Part shown: piece after piece, positions 8,051 through 17,352 of the stretch | How the letters are laid out: the number at the start of each line of letters is the position of its first letter | How positions within the stretch are numbered: position 1 is the first letter of the stretch | Origin: an uncultured bacterium | GTDB taxonomy: Bacteria > Planctomycetota > Phycisphaerae > Phycisphaerales > SM1A02 | Length of the DNA stretch: 55,020 nt | Assembly: GCA_903891095.1 (NCBI GenBank) | Contig: CAITDI010000129.1 | Coordinates: 1 to 55,020, forward strand | Reading direction: 5' to 3' | Notes under the pieces: generated by a model | Told to the model about the DNA's origin: nothing | The model's input: only the letters and a program-made list of their open reading frames with translations | The model's database searches: none | Made by a program: the position numbers and the translations under genes

Positions 8051-9284
8051 CGCGCGTTCGCCCATCACTTTCGAGATCAGCGCGCGATCGCAATCGACGC
8101 GCGCGCGCCTCGGCCGCGTGACCACTCCGCACGGCTCGTACGACACGCCCGCGTTCATGCCCGTCGCGACCGCGGCGACCATGAAGGGCCTCACGCCCGC
8201 GCAGATCGAGTCGACGGGCTCGCAGATCATCCTCAACAACGCGTACCACCTGATGCTGCGCCCCGGCGCCGAGCGCGTCGCGCACTTCGGCGGCTCGCAC
8301 AGCTTCATGCGCTGGAACAAGCCGATCCTGACCGACTCCGGCGGCTTCCAGGCCTGGTCGATGACCGAGGGCACGAAGCTCACCGAGGAGGGCGTCGAGT
8401 TCCGCTCGTTCGTCGACGGCTCCAAGATCATGCTCTCGCCCGAGCGCTCGATCGACGTGCAGAACAAGATCGGCGCCGACATCATCATGGCGTTCGACGA
8501 CTGCCCGCCCGCGCTGCGGCCGGAGAAGGACCTCGCCGACCCGCAGCTCTCCCGCAAGCGCCGCTCGAAGCCCGAGGATCACCGCAAGCGTCTCGAAGAG
8601 GCGATCGACCGCACGGCGCGCTGGCTCGCCCGCTGCATCGCGGCGCACGCGCGCAAGGACGAGCAGGGGCTCTTCGGCATCGTGCAGGGCGGCACCGACC
8701 TCGAGCTCCGCCGGCGCTCGGTCGAGCAGATCTGTTCGTTCGACCTGCCAGGATTCGCCATCGGCGGCGTGGCTGTCGGCGAGAGCCCCGACGAGATCCA
8801 CCGCACCGTCGCCGAGGTCGCCCCGATGCTGCCCGACGCCAAGCCGCGGTACCTGATGGGCGTCGGCTACGAGCGCGACATCGTCGCGGCCGTCAAGGCA
8901 GGCGTCGACATGTTCGACTGCGTGCTCCCCACCCGAAACGGGCGCAAGGGCTACGCCTTCACCCCGACGGGCGCGCTCCGCATCCGAAACGCCCGCCATA
9001 CCCTCGATCCGACCCCGATCGACCCGACCTGCGACTGCCTCGCCTGCGGGGGCGGCTTCTCGCGGGGGTACATCCGGCACCTCTTCATGGCCGACGAGAT
9101 GCTGGGGCCAACCCTCCTAAGTATCCATAACATCCGACACTTCCAACGCCTGATGGTGGACATCCGCGCGATTATTCGGCATGATGCGTGGCTTGACCTC
9201 GAGGCGCGCTGGCCGGTGCTCCGTGCGACCAGCAGCTCCGAGGACAAACCCGAAGACGCCGAGCCGACCCAGTCGCCCGGCTGA
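8040..9284 (+). CDS. tgt: Queuine tRNA-ribosyltransferase (TGT)
   Basis: The 414-residue enzyme exchanges guanine 34 for preQ1 in GUN-anticodon tRNAs, leading to queuosine. Visible features are DTPAFMPVATAATMKG near residue 37, catalytic LTDSGGFQ (D99), the nucleophile in FDCVLPTRNGRKG (D293), and the zinc site CDCLAC with a following His in YIRHLF. A Lys/Arg-rich stretch (about 160-182, LADPQLSRKRRSKPEDHRKR) is an extra loop relative to short bacterial TGTs. It overlaps the rhomboid gene by 11 nt and is followed by yajC-secDF, a common tgt-yajC-secD order in bacteria. Confidence 0.95.
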   Translation: MASSARSPITFEISARSQSTRARLGRVTTPHGSYDTPAFMPVATAATMKGLTPAQIESTGSQIILNNAYHLMLRPGAERVAHFGGSHSFMRWNKPILTDSGGFQAWSMTEGTKLTEEGVEFRSFVDGSKIMLSPERSIDVQNKIGADIIMAFDDCPPALRPEKDLADPQLSRKRRSKPEDHRKRLEEAIDRTARWLARCIAAHARKDEQGLFGIVQGGTDLELRRRSVEQICSFDLPGFAIGGVAVGESPDEIHRTVAEVAPMLPDAKPRYLMGVGYERDIVAAVKAGVDMFDCVLPTRNGRKGYAFTPTGALRIRNARHTLDPTPIDPTCDCLACGGGFSRGYIRHLFMADEMLGPTLLSIHNIRHFQRLMVDIRAIIRHDAWLDLEARWPVLRATSSSEDKPEDAEPTQSPG

Positions 9285-9391
9285 AGATCCCCGCAGTGTT
9301 GGCGGATCGCGACGGGCGATCGAGTCGTGACCAGTACATCCGGGCCGGCGCAAGCAGTGAAGCCGATCCGACCACATCAAACCGAGGACAG

Positions 9392-9814
9392 ATGAACATG
9401 AACAATTTCATGAACCAGTTCACCATCGCGCAGAACGACGGCCCCGGACTCCCGGGCCAGGCAGCGGCTCCCGCAGCCGGCGCGACCACCGGTGCTCCTT
9501 CGACCGCGCAGGGCGCGCAGCAGCAGCCCGCCGGCAGCAACATGATCATGCTCGTGATGTTCGGCGTGCTCGCCGCGCTGATCATTTCCTCCATGCTCAG
9601 CGGCCGCAAGGAGAAGAAGAAGTTCGAGGAAATGCTCTCGAACATCAAGAAGCACGATCAGGTCCGCACCACCGGCGGCATCATCGGCAGCGTCGTCGAG
9701 GTCAAGCCCGACGTCGTCGTCCTCAAGGTGGACGAGAACTCCAACACCAAGATCACGGTCGTCCGTGCATCGATCGCTGCAGTCATGAAGGAAACGACCA
9801 CAGGCGTCGCCTGA
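9392..9814 (+). CDS. yajC: Preprotein translocase accessory subunit YajC
   Basis: The 140-residue protein has an N-terminal Asn/Met/Gln- and Ala/Pro-rich region (about 1-45), one membrane helix (about 50-69, MIMLVMFGVLAALIISSML) and the YajC core with RKEKKKFEEMLSNIKKHDQV, TTGGIIGSVVEV and DENSNTKITVVRASI. YajC associates with SecDF-YidC in the inner membrane. The ATG at 9392 is preferred over the more upstream frame opening because GAGGACA precedes it. The N-terminal extension is unusual, since most YajC proteins begin almost directly with the helix. Confidence 0.92.
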   Translation: MNMNNFMNQFTIAQNDGPGLPGQAAAPAAGATTGAPSTAQGAQQQPAGSNMIMLVMFGVLAALIISSMLSGRKEKKKFEEMLSNIKKHDQVRTTGGIIGSVVEVKPDVVVLKVDENSNTKITVVRASIAAVMKETTTGVA

Positions 9815-9895
9815 ATCGTCCGATCAATCGCAGCCCCTTAAGCCGCGCCAGCAGGATGCAAGCGCGTTGTCAGCGACCGAGAACTGGAATAGCAC

Positions 9896-12800
9896 ATGAA
9901 GAATCACTGGATCAAGCTCCTCTTTGTCGTCGCGATCACCGCGCTCTGCGCATGGGTAGTGAACGTGAAGGGCACCCGTCTGGGCAAGGACCTCAAGGGT
10001 GGCGTCAGCCTCGTCTATTCGGTCAAGACGATGTCGACGCAGCCGGCCGATCAGGTGATCGCGCAGGTCATCGAGGTGCTCAAGCAGCGCGTGAACCCGC
10101 AGGGCGTGCTCGACATCAGCATGCAGCCGCAGGGCACCGACCGCATCGAAGTGGTGATGCCGCTTCCGTCGGACGAAGTCCGCGCGCTCCAGCTCGAGGC
10201 CAAGAAGCGCGTCGAGGACTTCCTCGCCAAGACGCAGCTCTCCGCGGCTGATCTCGACGCAGCGCTTGCGTCGGGCACCGCAGCCTCGCGCTTTGCCAAG
10301 CAGAACCCCGCCGTCGCGGATCTCGAGTCCGCATGGCAGGCGCTCGGCGCCGCGCGCGCGGAGCTCAGTGGTCTCCAGTCGTCCAACGCCGCCGCCGACA
10401 AGATCGGCACCGCCGAGGACAAGCTCGTCGCAGCCGAACTCCGCTACGAGAACCTCCGCGGCAGCGTGCTCTCGCGCACGCTCGCTCCGGCCCGCCTCGT
10501 CAAGGCGCTCGAACTCTCGAACATCCCGATCCAGGTCCGCAACGCCGAAGGCGTGGTCATCATGGGCGCCGATGGCAAGCCCGAGCTCGGGCCGAGCCAG
10601 CGCGAAAAGGAACTCGCGGCGATCAAGAAGGACTTCCCGACGCTCGCTTCCGAGCTCGATGAACTCGTCGGCGCGAACGACAAGTACCTGTCCAAGCGCA
10701 CCGGCCTCGATGACCCGCAGGACCTCATCCGCCTCATGCGCGGCGCAGGCGTGCTCGACTTCCGCATCGCGGTGAGCGCGAGCAATCCGCAGGGCGTCAA
10801 CCCCGAGCAGATGCGCCGCGACTTCGCGGTCAAGGGCCCGCGCTCCGGCGAGACCGGCACCGCGCGTTGGTTCCCGATCAACGATCTCAAGCAGTGGTAC
10901 GAGAAGCCCGCCGAACTCGAGCGCCTCCGCGCCGACCCCGCTGGCTTCTTCGCCGCGCGCAACCTCGTCGCCGCTGAGTTTGCCGGCGAGATCTACGTGC
11001 TCCTCTACGACTCGCCCGCGAACGCGATGACGCATCGTGACGGCGCGAACTGGGGTCTTACGAATGCCTACCGCACCGTCGACCAGCGCCTCGGCGCCGC
11101 GGCCGTCGGCTTCCAGCTCGATCAGAACGGCGGCCAGCGCATGGCCGCGCTCACTGGCGCGCACGTGGGCGAGCCGATGGCGATCGTGCTCGACGACCAG
11201 GTTTACAGCGCTCCGCGCCTCAACAGCACCATCTCCGACTCGGGCGTCATCACCGGCCAGTTCAGCGACGCCGAGATCGCGTACCTGATCCGCGTGCTCA
11301 CCGCGGGCAGCCTCGAGGCCAAGGTCTCGAGCGACCCGATCTCCGTCAGCATCCTCGGCCCGTCCATCGGCGCTGAGAACCTCGGCAAGGGCTTCCAGGC
11401 GATGCTCCTGTCGGTCACGCTCGTCAGCCTGGTGATGCTCTGCTACTACTTCATCACCGGCTTCTTCGCCGACATCGCGGTGGCGATCAACACGCTCATG
11501 ATCTTCGCGATCATGGCCATGATCGACGGCACCTTCACGCTGCCGGGTCTTGCAGGCATCGCGCTCAACGTCGGCATGGCCGTCGACGCGAACGTGCTCA
11601 TCAACGAACGCATCCGCGAAGAGCTTGAAGCGGGGCACCCGATCAAGGTCGCGGTCGACCACGCGTACAAGCGCGCGCTCCGCGCCATCATCGACGGCAA
11701 CGTCACCCACCTCATCGCCTGCATCGTGCTCTACAAGGTCGGCGCGACCGAAGTGAAGGGCTTCGCCCTCACCGTCTCGATCGGCGTTCTCACCACGCTG
11801 TTCACCGCCATCTGGGTGACCCGCGCGATGATCGACACCGCGCTCGCGCTCGGTCTCAAGCACCTCCCGATGCTCCCGACGACCGTTCCGGCCGTGGCCC
11901 GCGCGCTGCGTCCGAACGTCGACTGGATCCGCATCCGCACCGCGCTCTGGACGTTCAGCGGCGTGCTTGTGCTGGCCTCGATCGGCATCGTGTTCTATCG
12001 CGGCAACGACATGTTCGAGACCGAGTTCCGCGGCGGCGTTGCCATGACGCTGTCCACGCGCGAAGCCAAGGCCGGCGAGGCCGCGGCCCCTGACAATCAC
12101 CGCGGGTTCACCCGCGTCGAGGTCGAGGAGCGCGTCCGCAAGATCGGTGAAGCCGCCAAGGACGACCTCGTCGTCGCGCAGCTCGCCAACGCCAACGTCC
12201 TCACCGTCGGCGAAGAGACCAAGGACGGCCTCGCGTCCAAGTTCCAGATTCGCGTCGGCAACCCGCCGAACATCCCTGCGGACTTTGACGAGACCCGCAT
12301 CTCCCGCGACGTCGTCTCGGCGATCGTGAAGGACTTCGCCACCGACCTCGACGTCCGCCTGCCGCTTGAGTTCAAGGGCGCGGACGCCAAGGAACACGCC
12401 GCCTTCACCCATCCGCTCGAGAAGGCCCTCGTCGGCGCGTCCGTTGGCCGCACCGAGGCCTCCAAGGAGCCGGTCGGCGAGTTCCGCGGTGGCGTCGCCA
12501 TCGTGATCGACAACATCAAGACCCCGGTCACCGCGACCGACGTGCTTGAGCGCGTGGCCCGCATGCGCGCCCAGCCCGACTGGACGGCGACGGCCAGCCG
12601 CAAGACCCGCGTCGTCGGGCTGTCGCCGGTCGACCCCGCACGCCCCGAGGGCCCGCAGACGGCTCTCGCGGTGCTCGTGAGCGACCCCGACATCAGCAGC
12701 TTCGAGGTCGACCTCGAGTCCTGGGACCGTGAACTGGCCTCGACCGAATGGAACCTCGTCCAGCAGGCGCTCACCCAGCAGGCGAGCCTCGACCAGGTGT

Positions 12801-13417
12801 CGGTGTTCAGCCCGGTCGTGGCGGAAAACCTCGCCGCTTCGGCGCTCGTGGCGGTCATCCTCGCGATGATCGGCATGCTCGCCTACATCTGGGTGCGCTT
12901 CGGTAGCTTCCGCTTCTCGACCGCGACCATCGTCGGCGTCGCCTTCAACGTGATCGTCAGCCTTGGCTTCCTCGCGCTGTCGATCTCGCTGGCCGGCACC
13001 TCGGTTGGCAAGGCGCTCTACATCGAGCAGTACCGCATCGACCTCAACGTCGTGTCGGGCATCCTGACGATCGTCGGCTACTCGCTCAACGACACCGTCG
13101 TCATCCTCGACCGCATCCGCGAGAACCGCGGCAAGCGCGCTTGGATCAGCCGCGACACCGTGAACCTGTCGATCAACCAGACCTTCAGCCGAACCATCCT
13201 CACCGGCGGCACCGTGCTCGTCACCGTGCTCGTCCTGATCGTGGTCGGTGGTACGGGCATCAGGCCGTTCGCCTACACCTTCCTCATCGGTCTGCTTGCA
13301 GGTACGTACAGCTCGGTGGCAATTGCTGCGCCCTTGGTGTACAGTCGCCGACAGGAAGAGGCAGAGCGCGCGAAGATGGCCATCGCGCCAGTCAGCGCAA
13401 TGCCTCAGCCAGTGTGA
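9896..13417 (+). CDS. secDF: Fused protein translocase subunit SecDF
   Basis: At 1173 residues this is a single-chain SecD+SecF, the RND-type membrane factor that uses proton flow to help pull secreted proteins outward. The SecD half has DLKGGVSLVY near the N-terminus, a large periplasmic region, and MAVDANVLINERIREE with D564 in a membrane helix. The SecF half has SLNDTVVILDRIREN with D1066. Classical SecD plus SecF totals about 940 residues. The excess is in helical insertions of the SecD periplasmic domain and in the SecF periplasmic region, where an FRGGVA unit appears twice (F711 and F863). It follows yajC by 81 nt; GAACTGGAAT precedes the ATG. Confidence 0.95.
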   Translation: MKNHWIKLLFVVAITALCAWVVNVKGTRLGKDLKGGVSLVYSVKTMSTQPADQVIAQVIEVLKQRVNPQGVLDISMQPQGTDRIEVVMPLPSDEVRALQLEAKKRVEDFLAKTQLSAADLDAALASGTAASRFAKQNPAVADLESAWQALGAARAELSGLQSSNAAADKIGTAEDKLVAAELRYENLRGSVLSRTLAPARLVKALELSNIPIQVRNAEGVVIMGADGKPELGPSQREKELAAIKKDFPTLASELDELVGANDKYLSKRTGLDDPQDLIRLMRGAGVLDFRIAVSASNPQGVNPEQMRRDFAVKGPRSGETGTARWFPINDLKQWYEKPAELERLRADPAGFFAARNLVAAEFAGEIYVLLYDSPANAMTHRDGANWGLTNAYRTVDQRLGAAAVGFQLDQNGGQRMAALTGAHVGEPMAIVLDDQVYSAPRLNSTISDSGVITGQFSDAEIAYLIRVLTAGSLEAKVSSDPISVSILGPSIGAENLGKGFQAMLLSVTLVSLVMLCYYFITGFFADIAVAINTLMIFAIMAMIDGTFTLPGLAGIALNVGMAVDANVLINERIREELEAGHPIKVAVDHAYKRALRAIIDGNVTHLIACIVLYKVGATEVKGFALTVSIGVLTTLFTAIWVTRAMIDTALALGLKHLPMLPTTVPAVARALRPNVDWIRIRTALWTFSGVLVLASIGIVFYRGNDMFETEFRGGVAMTLSTREAKAGEAAAPDNHRGFTRVEVEERVRKIGEAAKDDLVVAQLANANVLTVGEETKDGLASKFQIRVGNPPNIPADFDETRISRDVVSAIVKDFATDLDVRLPLEFKGADAKEHAAFTHPLEKALVGASVGRTEASKEPVGEFRGGVAIVIDNIKTPVTATDVLERVARMRAQPDWTATASRKTRVVGLSPVDPARPEGPQTALAVLVSDPDISSFEVDLESWDRELASTEWNLVQQALTQQASLDQVSVFSPVVAENLAASALVAVILAMIGMLAYIWVRFGSFRFSTATIVGVAFNVIVSLGFLALSISLAGTSVGKALYIEQYRIDLNVVSGILTIVGYSLNDTVVILDRIRENRGKRAWISRDTVNLSINQTFSRTILTGGTVLVTVLVLIVVGGTGIRPFAYTFLIGLLAGTYSSVAIAAPLVYSRRQEEAERAKMAIAPVSAMPQPV

Positions 13418-13590
13418 TCGATGTCGAGATGAACTTCGTCAAGAAGTGGATCAAGAGGTAGATCACGCGTCGCAGCTCACGTCGTTCGAGCGCGAGTTCA
13501 CACACATTTCCACGAGTCATCGCCGGAACGGATGCCGGAGCACGAGACTCGTTCGCACTTGCGATACCGTCGCACTCAATCGAGCACCCC

Positions 13591-14748
13591 ATGCCGACCG
13601 GTACCAAGATCGCTGCAATCGTTCTCGTCGTTCTCCTCGGAGCTGCAGGCCTCTACTTTGCCTTTGTTGCTCCGTCCACCCCTCACGCGACTGATGACCA
13701 CAAGGAGAGTGGTCCTTCTTCGCTCAACGATTCGTCGAATCCGCTCACGCTGCCGCCCTCGGGTGCCAACGCGAACGGACTCGGAACCGGCACGACGCCG
13801 GGTGCTACGAATCCAACCGGCACTGCGACTGGCATGTCGAACCTCGAGCAGCTCGCGCGCAACAACGCGAACGCTGGCGCGGGCGTCGGCACGACCACTG
13901 GTGGCGTGAACACTGGCGTGCACACTGGCACGACGACTGGAACGGGATCGACCGTCTTCCCGCCGTCGACCACTCCGAACACGACCACTCCGAACACGAG
14001 CACTCCGAACACGGGCAACGGCGCGACCGCGCCCGCTGGCTCGACGGTCGGTAGCGGTGGAACGCCGGCAACCTTCAACGGCATGACGCGTTCTGGTTCG
14101 TCCATTCCCGGCGGCTCGCTCGCTGCGGGCGGCACGAACACGGGTGTCAACGGTGGAGCCACCACCGGCAACAAGAGCACTCCGGCCACCGGCTCGTCGA
14201 CTGACACGGCCAGCAAGCCCGTCGTCGCCAAGAGCAACAGCGACGCGACCAAGACCACCGGCGAGCACACGCACATCGTGACCAAGGGCGAGACGTTCGC
14301 CTCGATCGCGAAGAGCGAGCTCGGCTCCGCTGGTAAGTGGGAGATGATCGCCAAGGCGAATCCCAACGTGAAGGCGGACGCGCTCAAGATCGGCACCAAG
14401 CTCCGTATTCCGAGCGCCGCCAGCGGCACGCTCGCTGCGGGCGACGGCAAGATCGAGCGCAGCTCGGGCAGCACGAGCGCGCCGGGCAAGGCGCTCGCTT
14501 CGAACGCTTCCACGAGCGGCACGACGAGCAGCACGACGAGCGGCACGACGTCCCACGTCGTCGCCAGCGGCGAGACCATGTCGTCGATCGCCAAGGCGAT
14601 CTACGGCAACTCCAAGTTCTGGAAGGCGATCGCCAAGGCCAACCCCACGGTTGACCCCGACGCGATGAAGGCCGGTCAGAAGCTCAACATTCCGTCGAAG
14701 ACCACCGTGGTCGGCGCCGAGAACGTCGAGCCTGCGTCGTCGCGCTGA
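13591..14748 (+). CDS. Membrane-anchored LysM protein with low-complexity linker
   Basis: The 385-residue protein begins with an N-terminal membrane segment (about 6-27, IAAIVLVVLLGAAGLYFAFV) that may be an uncleaved anchor. A Thr/Gly/Asn-rich linker follows (about 30-220), including repeated TTPNT units. Two LysM domains end the protein: HIVTKGETFASIAK... to LRIPS (about 227-275) and HVVASGETMSSIAK... to LNIPS (about 320-370). LysM domains bind peptidoglycan glycans, so a cell-wall-bound periplasmic role is inferred. No catalytic domain is present. A terminator follows at 14793. Confidence 0.88.
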   Translation: MPTGTKIAAIVLVVLLGAAGLYFAFVAPSTPHATDDHKESGPSSLNDSSNPLTLPPSGANANGLGTGTTPGATNPTGTATGMSNLEQLARNNANAGAGVGTTTGGVNTGVHTGTTTGTGSTVFPPSTTPNTTTPNTSTPNTGNGATAPAGSTVGSGGTPATFNGMTRSGSSIPGGSLAAGGTNTGVNGGATTGNKSTPATGSSTDTASKPVVAKSNSDATKTTGEHTHIVTKGETFASIAKSELGSAGKWEMIAKANPNVKADALKIGTKLRIPSAASGTLAAGDGKIERSSGSTSAPGKALASNASTSGTTSSTTSGTTSHVVASGETMSSIAKAIYGNSKFWKAIAKANPTVDPDAMKAGQKLNIPSKTTVVGAENVEPASSR

Positions 14749-14792
14749 TTGGTTGCGACAAGCATCCAGTCTTTGCCCATGATGAACTCACC

Positions 14793-14825
14793 AAGGATGG
14801 CGCCTCACGGCGCCATCCTTGCTTT
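14793..14825 (+). terminator. Rho-independent terminator after the LysM gene
   Basis: A perfect 12-bp stem (AAGGATGGCGCC, 14793-14804) with a TCAC loop and its complement at 14809-14820 is followed by GCTTTTG. It lies 44 nt after the LysM stop and before the isocitrate dehydrogenase promoter region. Confidence 0.85.
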
Positions 14826-14832
14826 TGTCCGC

Positions 14833-14838
14833 TATCCT
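14833..14838 (+). promoter_or_regulatory. Putative -10 TATCCT for the isocitrate dehydrogenase gene
   Basis: GCTATCCT lies 58 nt before the ATG at 14891, immediately after the terminator. It matches the GCTAnnnT form seen before several other genes here, but would give a leader of about 45 nt rather than a leaderless mRNA. Confidence 0.3.
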
Positions 14839-14890
14839 TCGCGGCTCATTTCCCGCCCAGATCCCGCAACTTTCGCAAAGAAGCACGCTC

Positions 14891-15913
14891 ATGTCGATCA
14901 ATGTCGTCCTCATCCCCGGTGATGGAATCGGTCCCGAAGTCGCGCAGGCAGCGCAGCGCGTGATCGACGCCTCCGGCGCCGACATCAAGTGGACCACCCG
15001 TCATGCAGGCGAGGCCGCGCTCGCCGCCGGCGAGAAGCAGCTCCTCCCGCAGTCGACGCTCGACCTCATCGCCGAGTACGGCGTTGCGCTCAAGGGGCCG
15101 TGCACGACGCCGGTCGGGACGGGCTTCCGCTCGGTCAACGTGCTGCTCCGCAAGACGCTCGACCTCTACGCGGCCGTCCGCCCGATCCGCAGCATGGCCG
15201 GCGTGAAGTCGCGCTACGAGAACGTCGACCTCGTGATCGTGCGCGAGAACACCGAAGGCCTCTACGCGGGCATCGAGAGCGAGATCGCCAAGGGCGTCTG
15301 CACGAGCACCAAGGTCGCGACCGAAGCCGCGTCGCGCCGCATCGCCGACTACGCCTTCCGCTACGCGCGCGAGCGCGGCCGCAAGAAGGTCAGCGTCTTC
15401 CACAAGGCGAACATCATGAAGCTGACCGACGGTCTCTTCATCCGCTGCGCGCGCGAGGTGCACGACGCGAGCTACCAGGACATCGCGTACGAGGAAGTGA
15501 TCATCGACGCCGCCTGCATGAAGATGGTGCAGGACCCGACCAAGTACGACGTGATCCTCGCGGAGAACCTCTACGGCGACATCATGAGCGATCTCTGCGC
15601 CGGCCTCGTCGGCGGCCTCGGCGTGACGCCGGGCTCCAACATCGGCGAGAAGGGCGCGGTCTTCGAGGCCGTGCACGGTTCCGCCCCGGACATCGCAGGC
15701 AAGGGCCTGGCGAATCCGCTCGCGCTCATCATGTCGGGCGTGATGATGCTCAACTGGCTCTCCACGCAGCGCGGCGAACCGAAGTACCGCGACTGCGCGA
15801 CGCGCATCCGCAACGCCTACGACCGCGCGCTGGCCGAAGGCACGACCACGCGCGATCTCGGCGGCAAGCTGAGCACGATGGAGTTCGCCGACGCGCTGGC
15901 CGCTCGGCTCTGA
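14891..15913 (+). CDS. icd: NAD-type isocitrate dehydrogenase
   Basis: The 340-residue enzyme belongs to the isocitrate/isopropylmalate dehydrogenase family. It shows IPGDGIGPEV at the N-terminus, the substrate-binding VRENTEGLYAGIE, KANIMKLTDGLF with the catalytic Lys, DAACMKMVQDP, and GDIMSDLCAGLVGGLG. The short length and ENTEGLYAG motif fit the mitochondrial-like NAD-dependent isocitrate dehydrogenase group better than LeuB or NADP-Icd; isopropylmalate or homoisocitrate dehydrogenase remain alternatives. It would convert isocitrate to 2-oxoglutarate in the TCA cycle. The ATG at 14891 is the first that fits the conserved N-terminus. The next gene begins 6 nt after its stop. Confidence 0.88.
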   Translation: MSINVVLIPGDGIGPEVAQAAQRVIDASGADIKWTTRHAGEAALAAGEKQLLPQSTLDLIAEYGVALKGPCTTPVGTGFRSVNVLLRKTLDLYAAVRPIRSMAGVKSRYENVDLVIVRENTEGLYAGIESEIAKGVCTSTKVATEAASRRIADYAFRYARERGRKKVSVFHKANIMKLTDGLFIRCAREVHDASYQDIAYEEVIIDAACMKMVQDPTKYDVILAENLYGDIMSDLCAGLVGGLGVTPGSNIGEKGAVFEAVHGSAPDIAGKGLANPLALIMSGVMMLNWLSTQRGEPKYRDCATRIRNAYDRALAEGTTTRDLGGKLSTMEFADALAARL

Positions 15914-15919
15914 CGCGAC

Positions 15920-16840
15920 GTGCACGTCTCGTACCACCCGGACTACGTGATCCCGCTGCCGGAAGGCCACGCCTTTCCGATGCGCAAGTATCCGATCCTC
16001 CGCGAGAGGCTTCTCGCGGAGGGTCTGCTTTTTGAGGACGAGCTCCATGTACCCGGCGAAGTGGAGTGGGACACCGTCGCACTCGCGCACGACGCGTCGT
16101 ATCTCGACAAGCTCCGCGATGGCACGCTGAGCGAGGCCGAGCAGCGCCGCATCGGGATGCCGTGGTCGCCCGCGCTCGTGCGACGCGCGCGGCTCGCGGT
16201 GCAGGGCACGATCGACGCCGCGCTCGCCGCGCTGGATTCGCCCGAGCGCATCGCCGCGAACCTCGCGGGCGGCACCCATCACGCACTCCCCGACGCAGGC
16301 GAGGGCTACTGCACGCTCAACGACGTCGCCATCGCCACGCGCTGGCTGCAGCGGGAGGGCTTCGTGTCGCGCGTCCTCGTGTGCGATCTCGACGTGCACC
16401 ACGGCAACGGCACGGCGCAGATCTTCGCGGGCGACGAGCGCGTGTTCACGTTCTCGATGCACGGCGCGAAGAACTTCCCGATGAAGAAGCCGCCGTCCTC
16501 GCTCGATGTCCCGCTCGCCGATGGCGTTGGCGATGCGGAGTATCTCGCGTTGCTCGCGGAGCATCTCCCGCAGGCCATCGCGCGTGCGGAGCCCGAACTG
16601 GTGTTCTTCCTCGGCGGCGTCGACGTGGTCGCAGGCGATCGCTTTGGCCGGCTCGCGCTGACCGAAGGCGGACTCGCTGCCCGCGACAGCCTCGTGATCG
16701 AGACCGTCGCGGGCATGGCCATCCCGCTGTGCCTGGTGCTCTCCGGCGGCTACGCGCGCACGGCCGAGCGAACTGCCGAGCTGCACGCCTCGGCACATCG
16801 CGAGGCGCGGCGTTGGCTGCGCGCGCGCGGATTCCGCTGA
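15920..16840 (+). CDS. Histone deacetylase-family (AcuC-like) amidohydrolase
   Basis: The 306-residue protein starts at GTG 15920. Active-site residues of the zinc deacetylase family are all visible: GGTHHA (H120, H121), DLDVHHGNG (D156, D158, H160), the second metal Asp in GGVDVVAGD (D235, D240) and SGGY with Y278. Bacterial members deacetylate acetyl-lysine in proteins (such as AcuC on acetyl-CoA synthetase) or polyamines. The substrate cannot be read here. The 6-nt gap places it in an operon with isocitrate dehydrogenase, so regulation of a TCA enzyme by deacetylation is possible but is only inference. Confidence 0.88.
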   Translation: MHVSYHPDYVIPLPEGHAFPMRKYPILRERLLAEGLLFEDELHVPGEVEWDTVALAHDASYLDKLRDGTLSEAEQRRIGMPWSPALVRRARLAVQGTIDAALAALDSPERIAANLAGGTHHALPDAGEGYCTLNDVAIATRWLQREGFVSRVLVCDLDVHHGNGTAQIFAGDERVFTFSMHGAKNFPMKKPPSSLDVPLADGVGDAEYLALLAEHLPQAIARAEPELVFFLGGVDVVAGDRFGRLALTEGGLAARDSLVIETVAGMAIPLCLVLSGGYARTAERTAELHASAHREARRWLRARGFR

Positions 16841-16845
16841 GCGCA

Positions 16846-16861
16846 CGCGCGTCGACGCGCG
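16846..16861. other. 16-bp perfect palindrome between convergent genes
   Basis: CGCGCGTCGACGCGCG lies between the stop of the deacetylase-family gene and the stop of the converging small gene. It could fold as a stem but has no T tract, so a terminator role is unproven. Confidence 0.3.
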
Positions 16862-16880
16862 GCGAGGTCCGGGTCCGGCA

Positions 16881-17156
16881 TCAACGCAGGTTCTCGATGT
16901 CCTTCAGCCGGTCGAGCGCGGTGCGCTGCGTCGGCGTGAGGGCGATGTCGTCGAGCCTCCGCGAACGCACGCGATCCGCAGCGGCCGCCGCAAGCAGCTG
17001 CGGCTCGCAGGAAAACCACGGGCAATCGGCCTCGCCCACCAGATCGCGCGCTTCCTGGATCAGTTCGGCGAGGACGTCCGTTTCCTCGTCGGAGCGCCCG
17101 TGCGCGTGGCCATTCCCGCCAGTGACCCATGTGGGTACTTGATGTGTGTGCTTCAT
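16881..17156 (-). CDS. Hypothetical protein, 91 residues
   Basis: I do not recognise this protein. From the ATG at 17156 it reads MKHTHQVPTW..., with an acidic helical middle (DEETDVLAELIQEARDLVGE), a short Cys pair region (DCPWFSC), and a C-terminal helix ending LDRLKDIENLR. The frame is open further upstream, but that extension is Arg/Ala-rich and looks non-coding. It looks soluble and cytoplasmic. It converges on the deacetylase-family gene. The 196 nt upstream, up to 17352, contain no gene that I can support. Confidence 0.5.
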   Translation of the reverse strand: MKHTHQVPTWVTGGNGHAHGRSDEETDVLAELIQEARDLVGEADCPWFSCEPQLLAAAAADRVRSRRLDDIALTPTQRTALDRLKDIENLR

Positions 17157-17352
17157 CCGACAAGAGTCGCATTCAGCCGCGGGGATGCAAGCACGCCGAC
17201 GCGGCTGGCGCGCCGCCGTCGCAGCGTCGCATCGCGAGGGCGCGTCATCCGTGAAAGGCGGAACCGCGCGCGACTGAGAACGCCTCCTGCGCGTGCCCCG
17301 CGTTGCAGCGGCGCAACATGCGCGCAACGCTGCATCCGACTTTCGCGTGCGA

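Noticed and set aside
9824-12412. An 862-residue frame on the minus strand opposite secDF.
   Set aside because: Arg/Asp/Glu/His/Val-rich mirror composition typical of the antisense of GC-rich genes; the plus strand encodes unmistakable SecDF.
13429-13461. A ten-codon basic open frame (MNFVKKWIKR) just after the secDF stop, considered as a small peptide gene.
   Set aside because: It is too short to show coding signal, lacks a convincing ribosome site, and such frames occur by chance.
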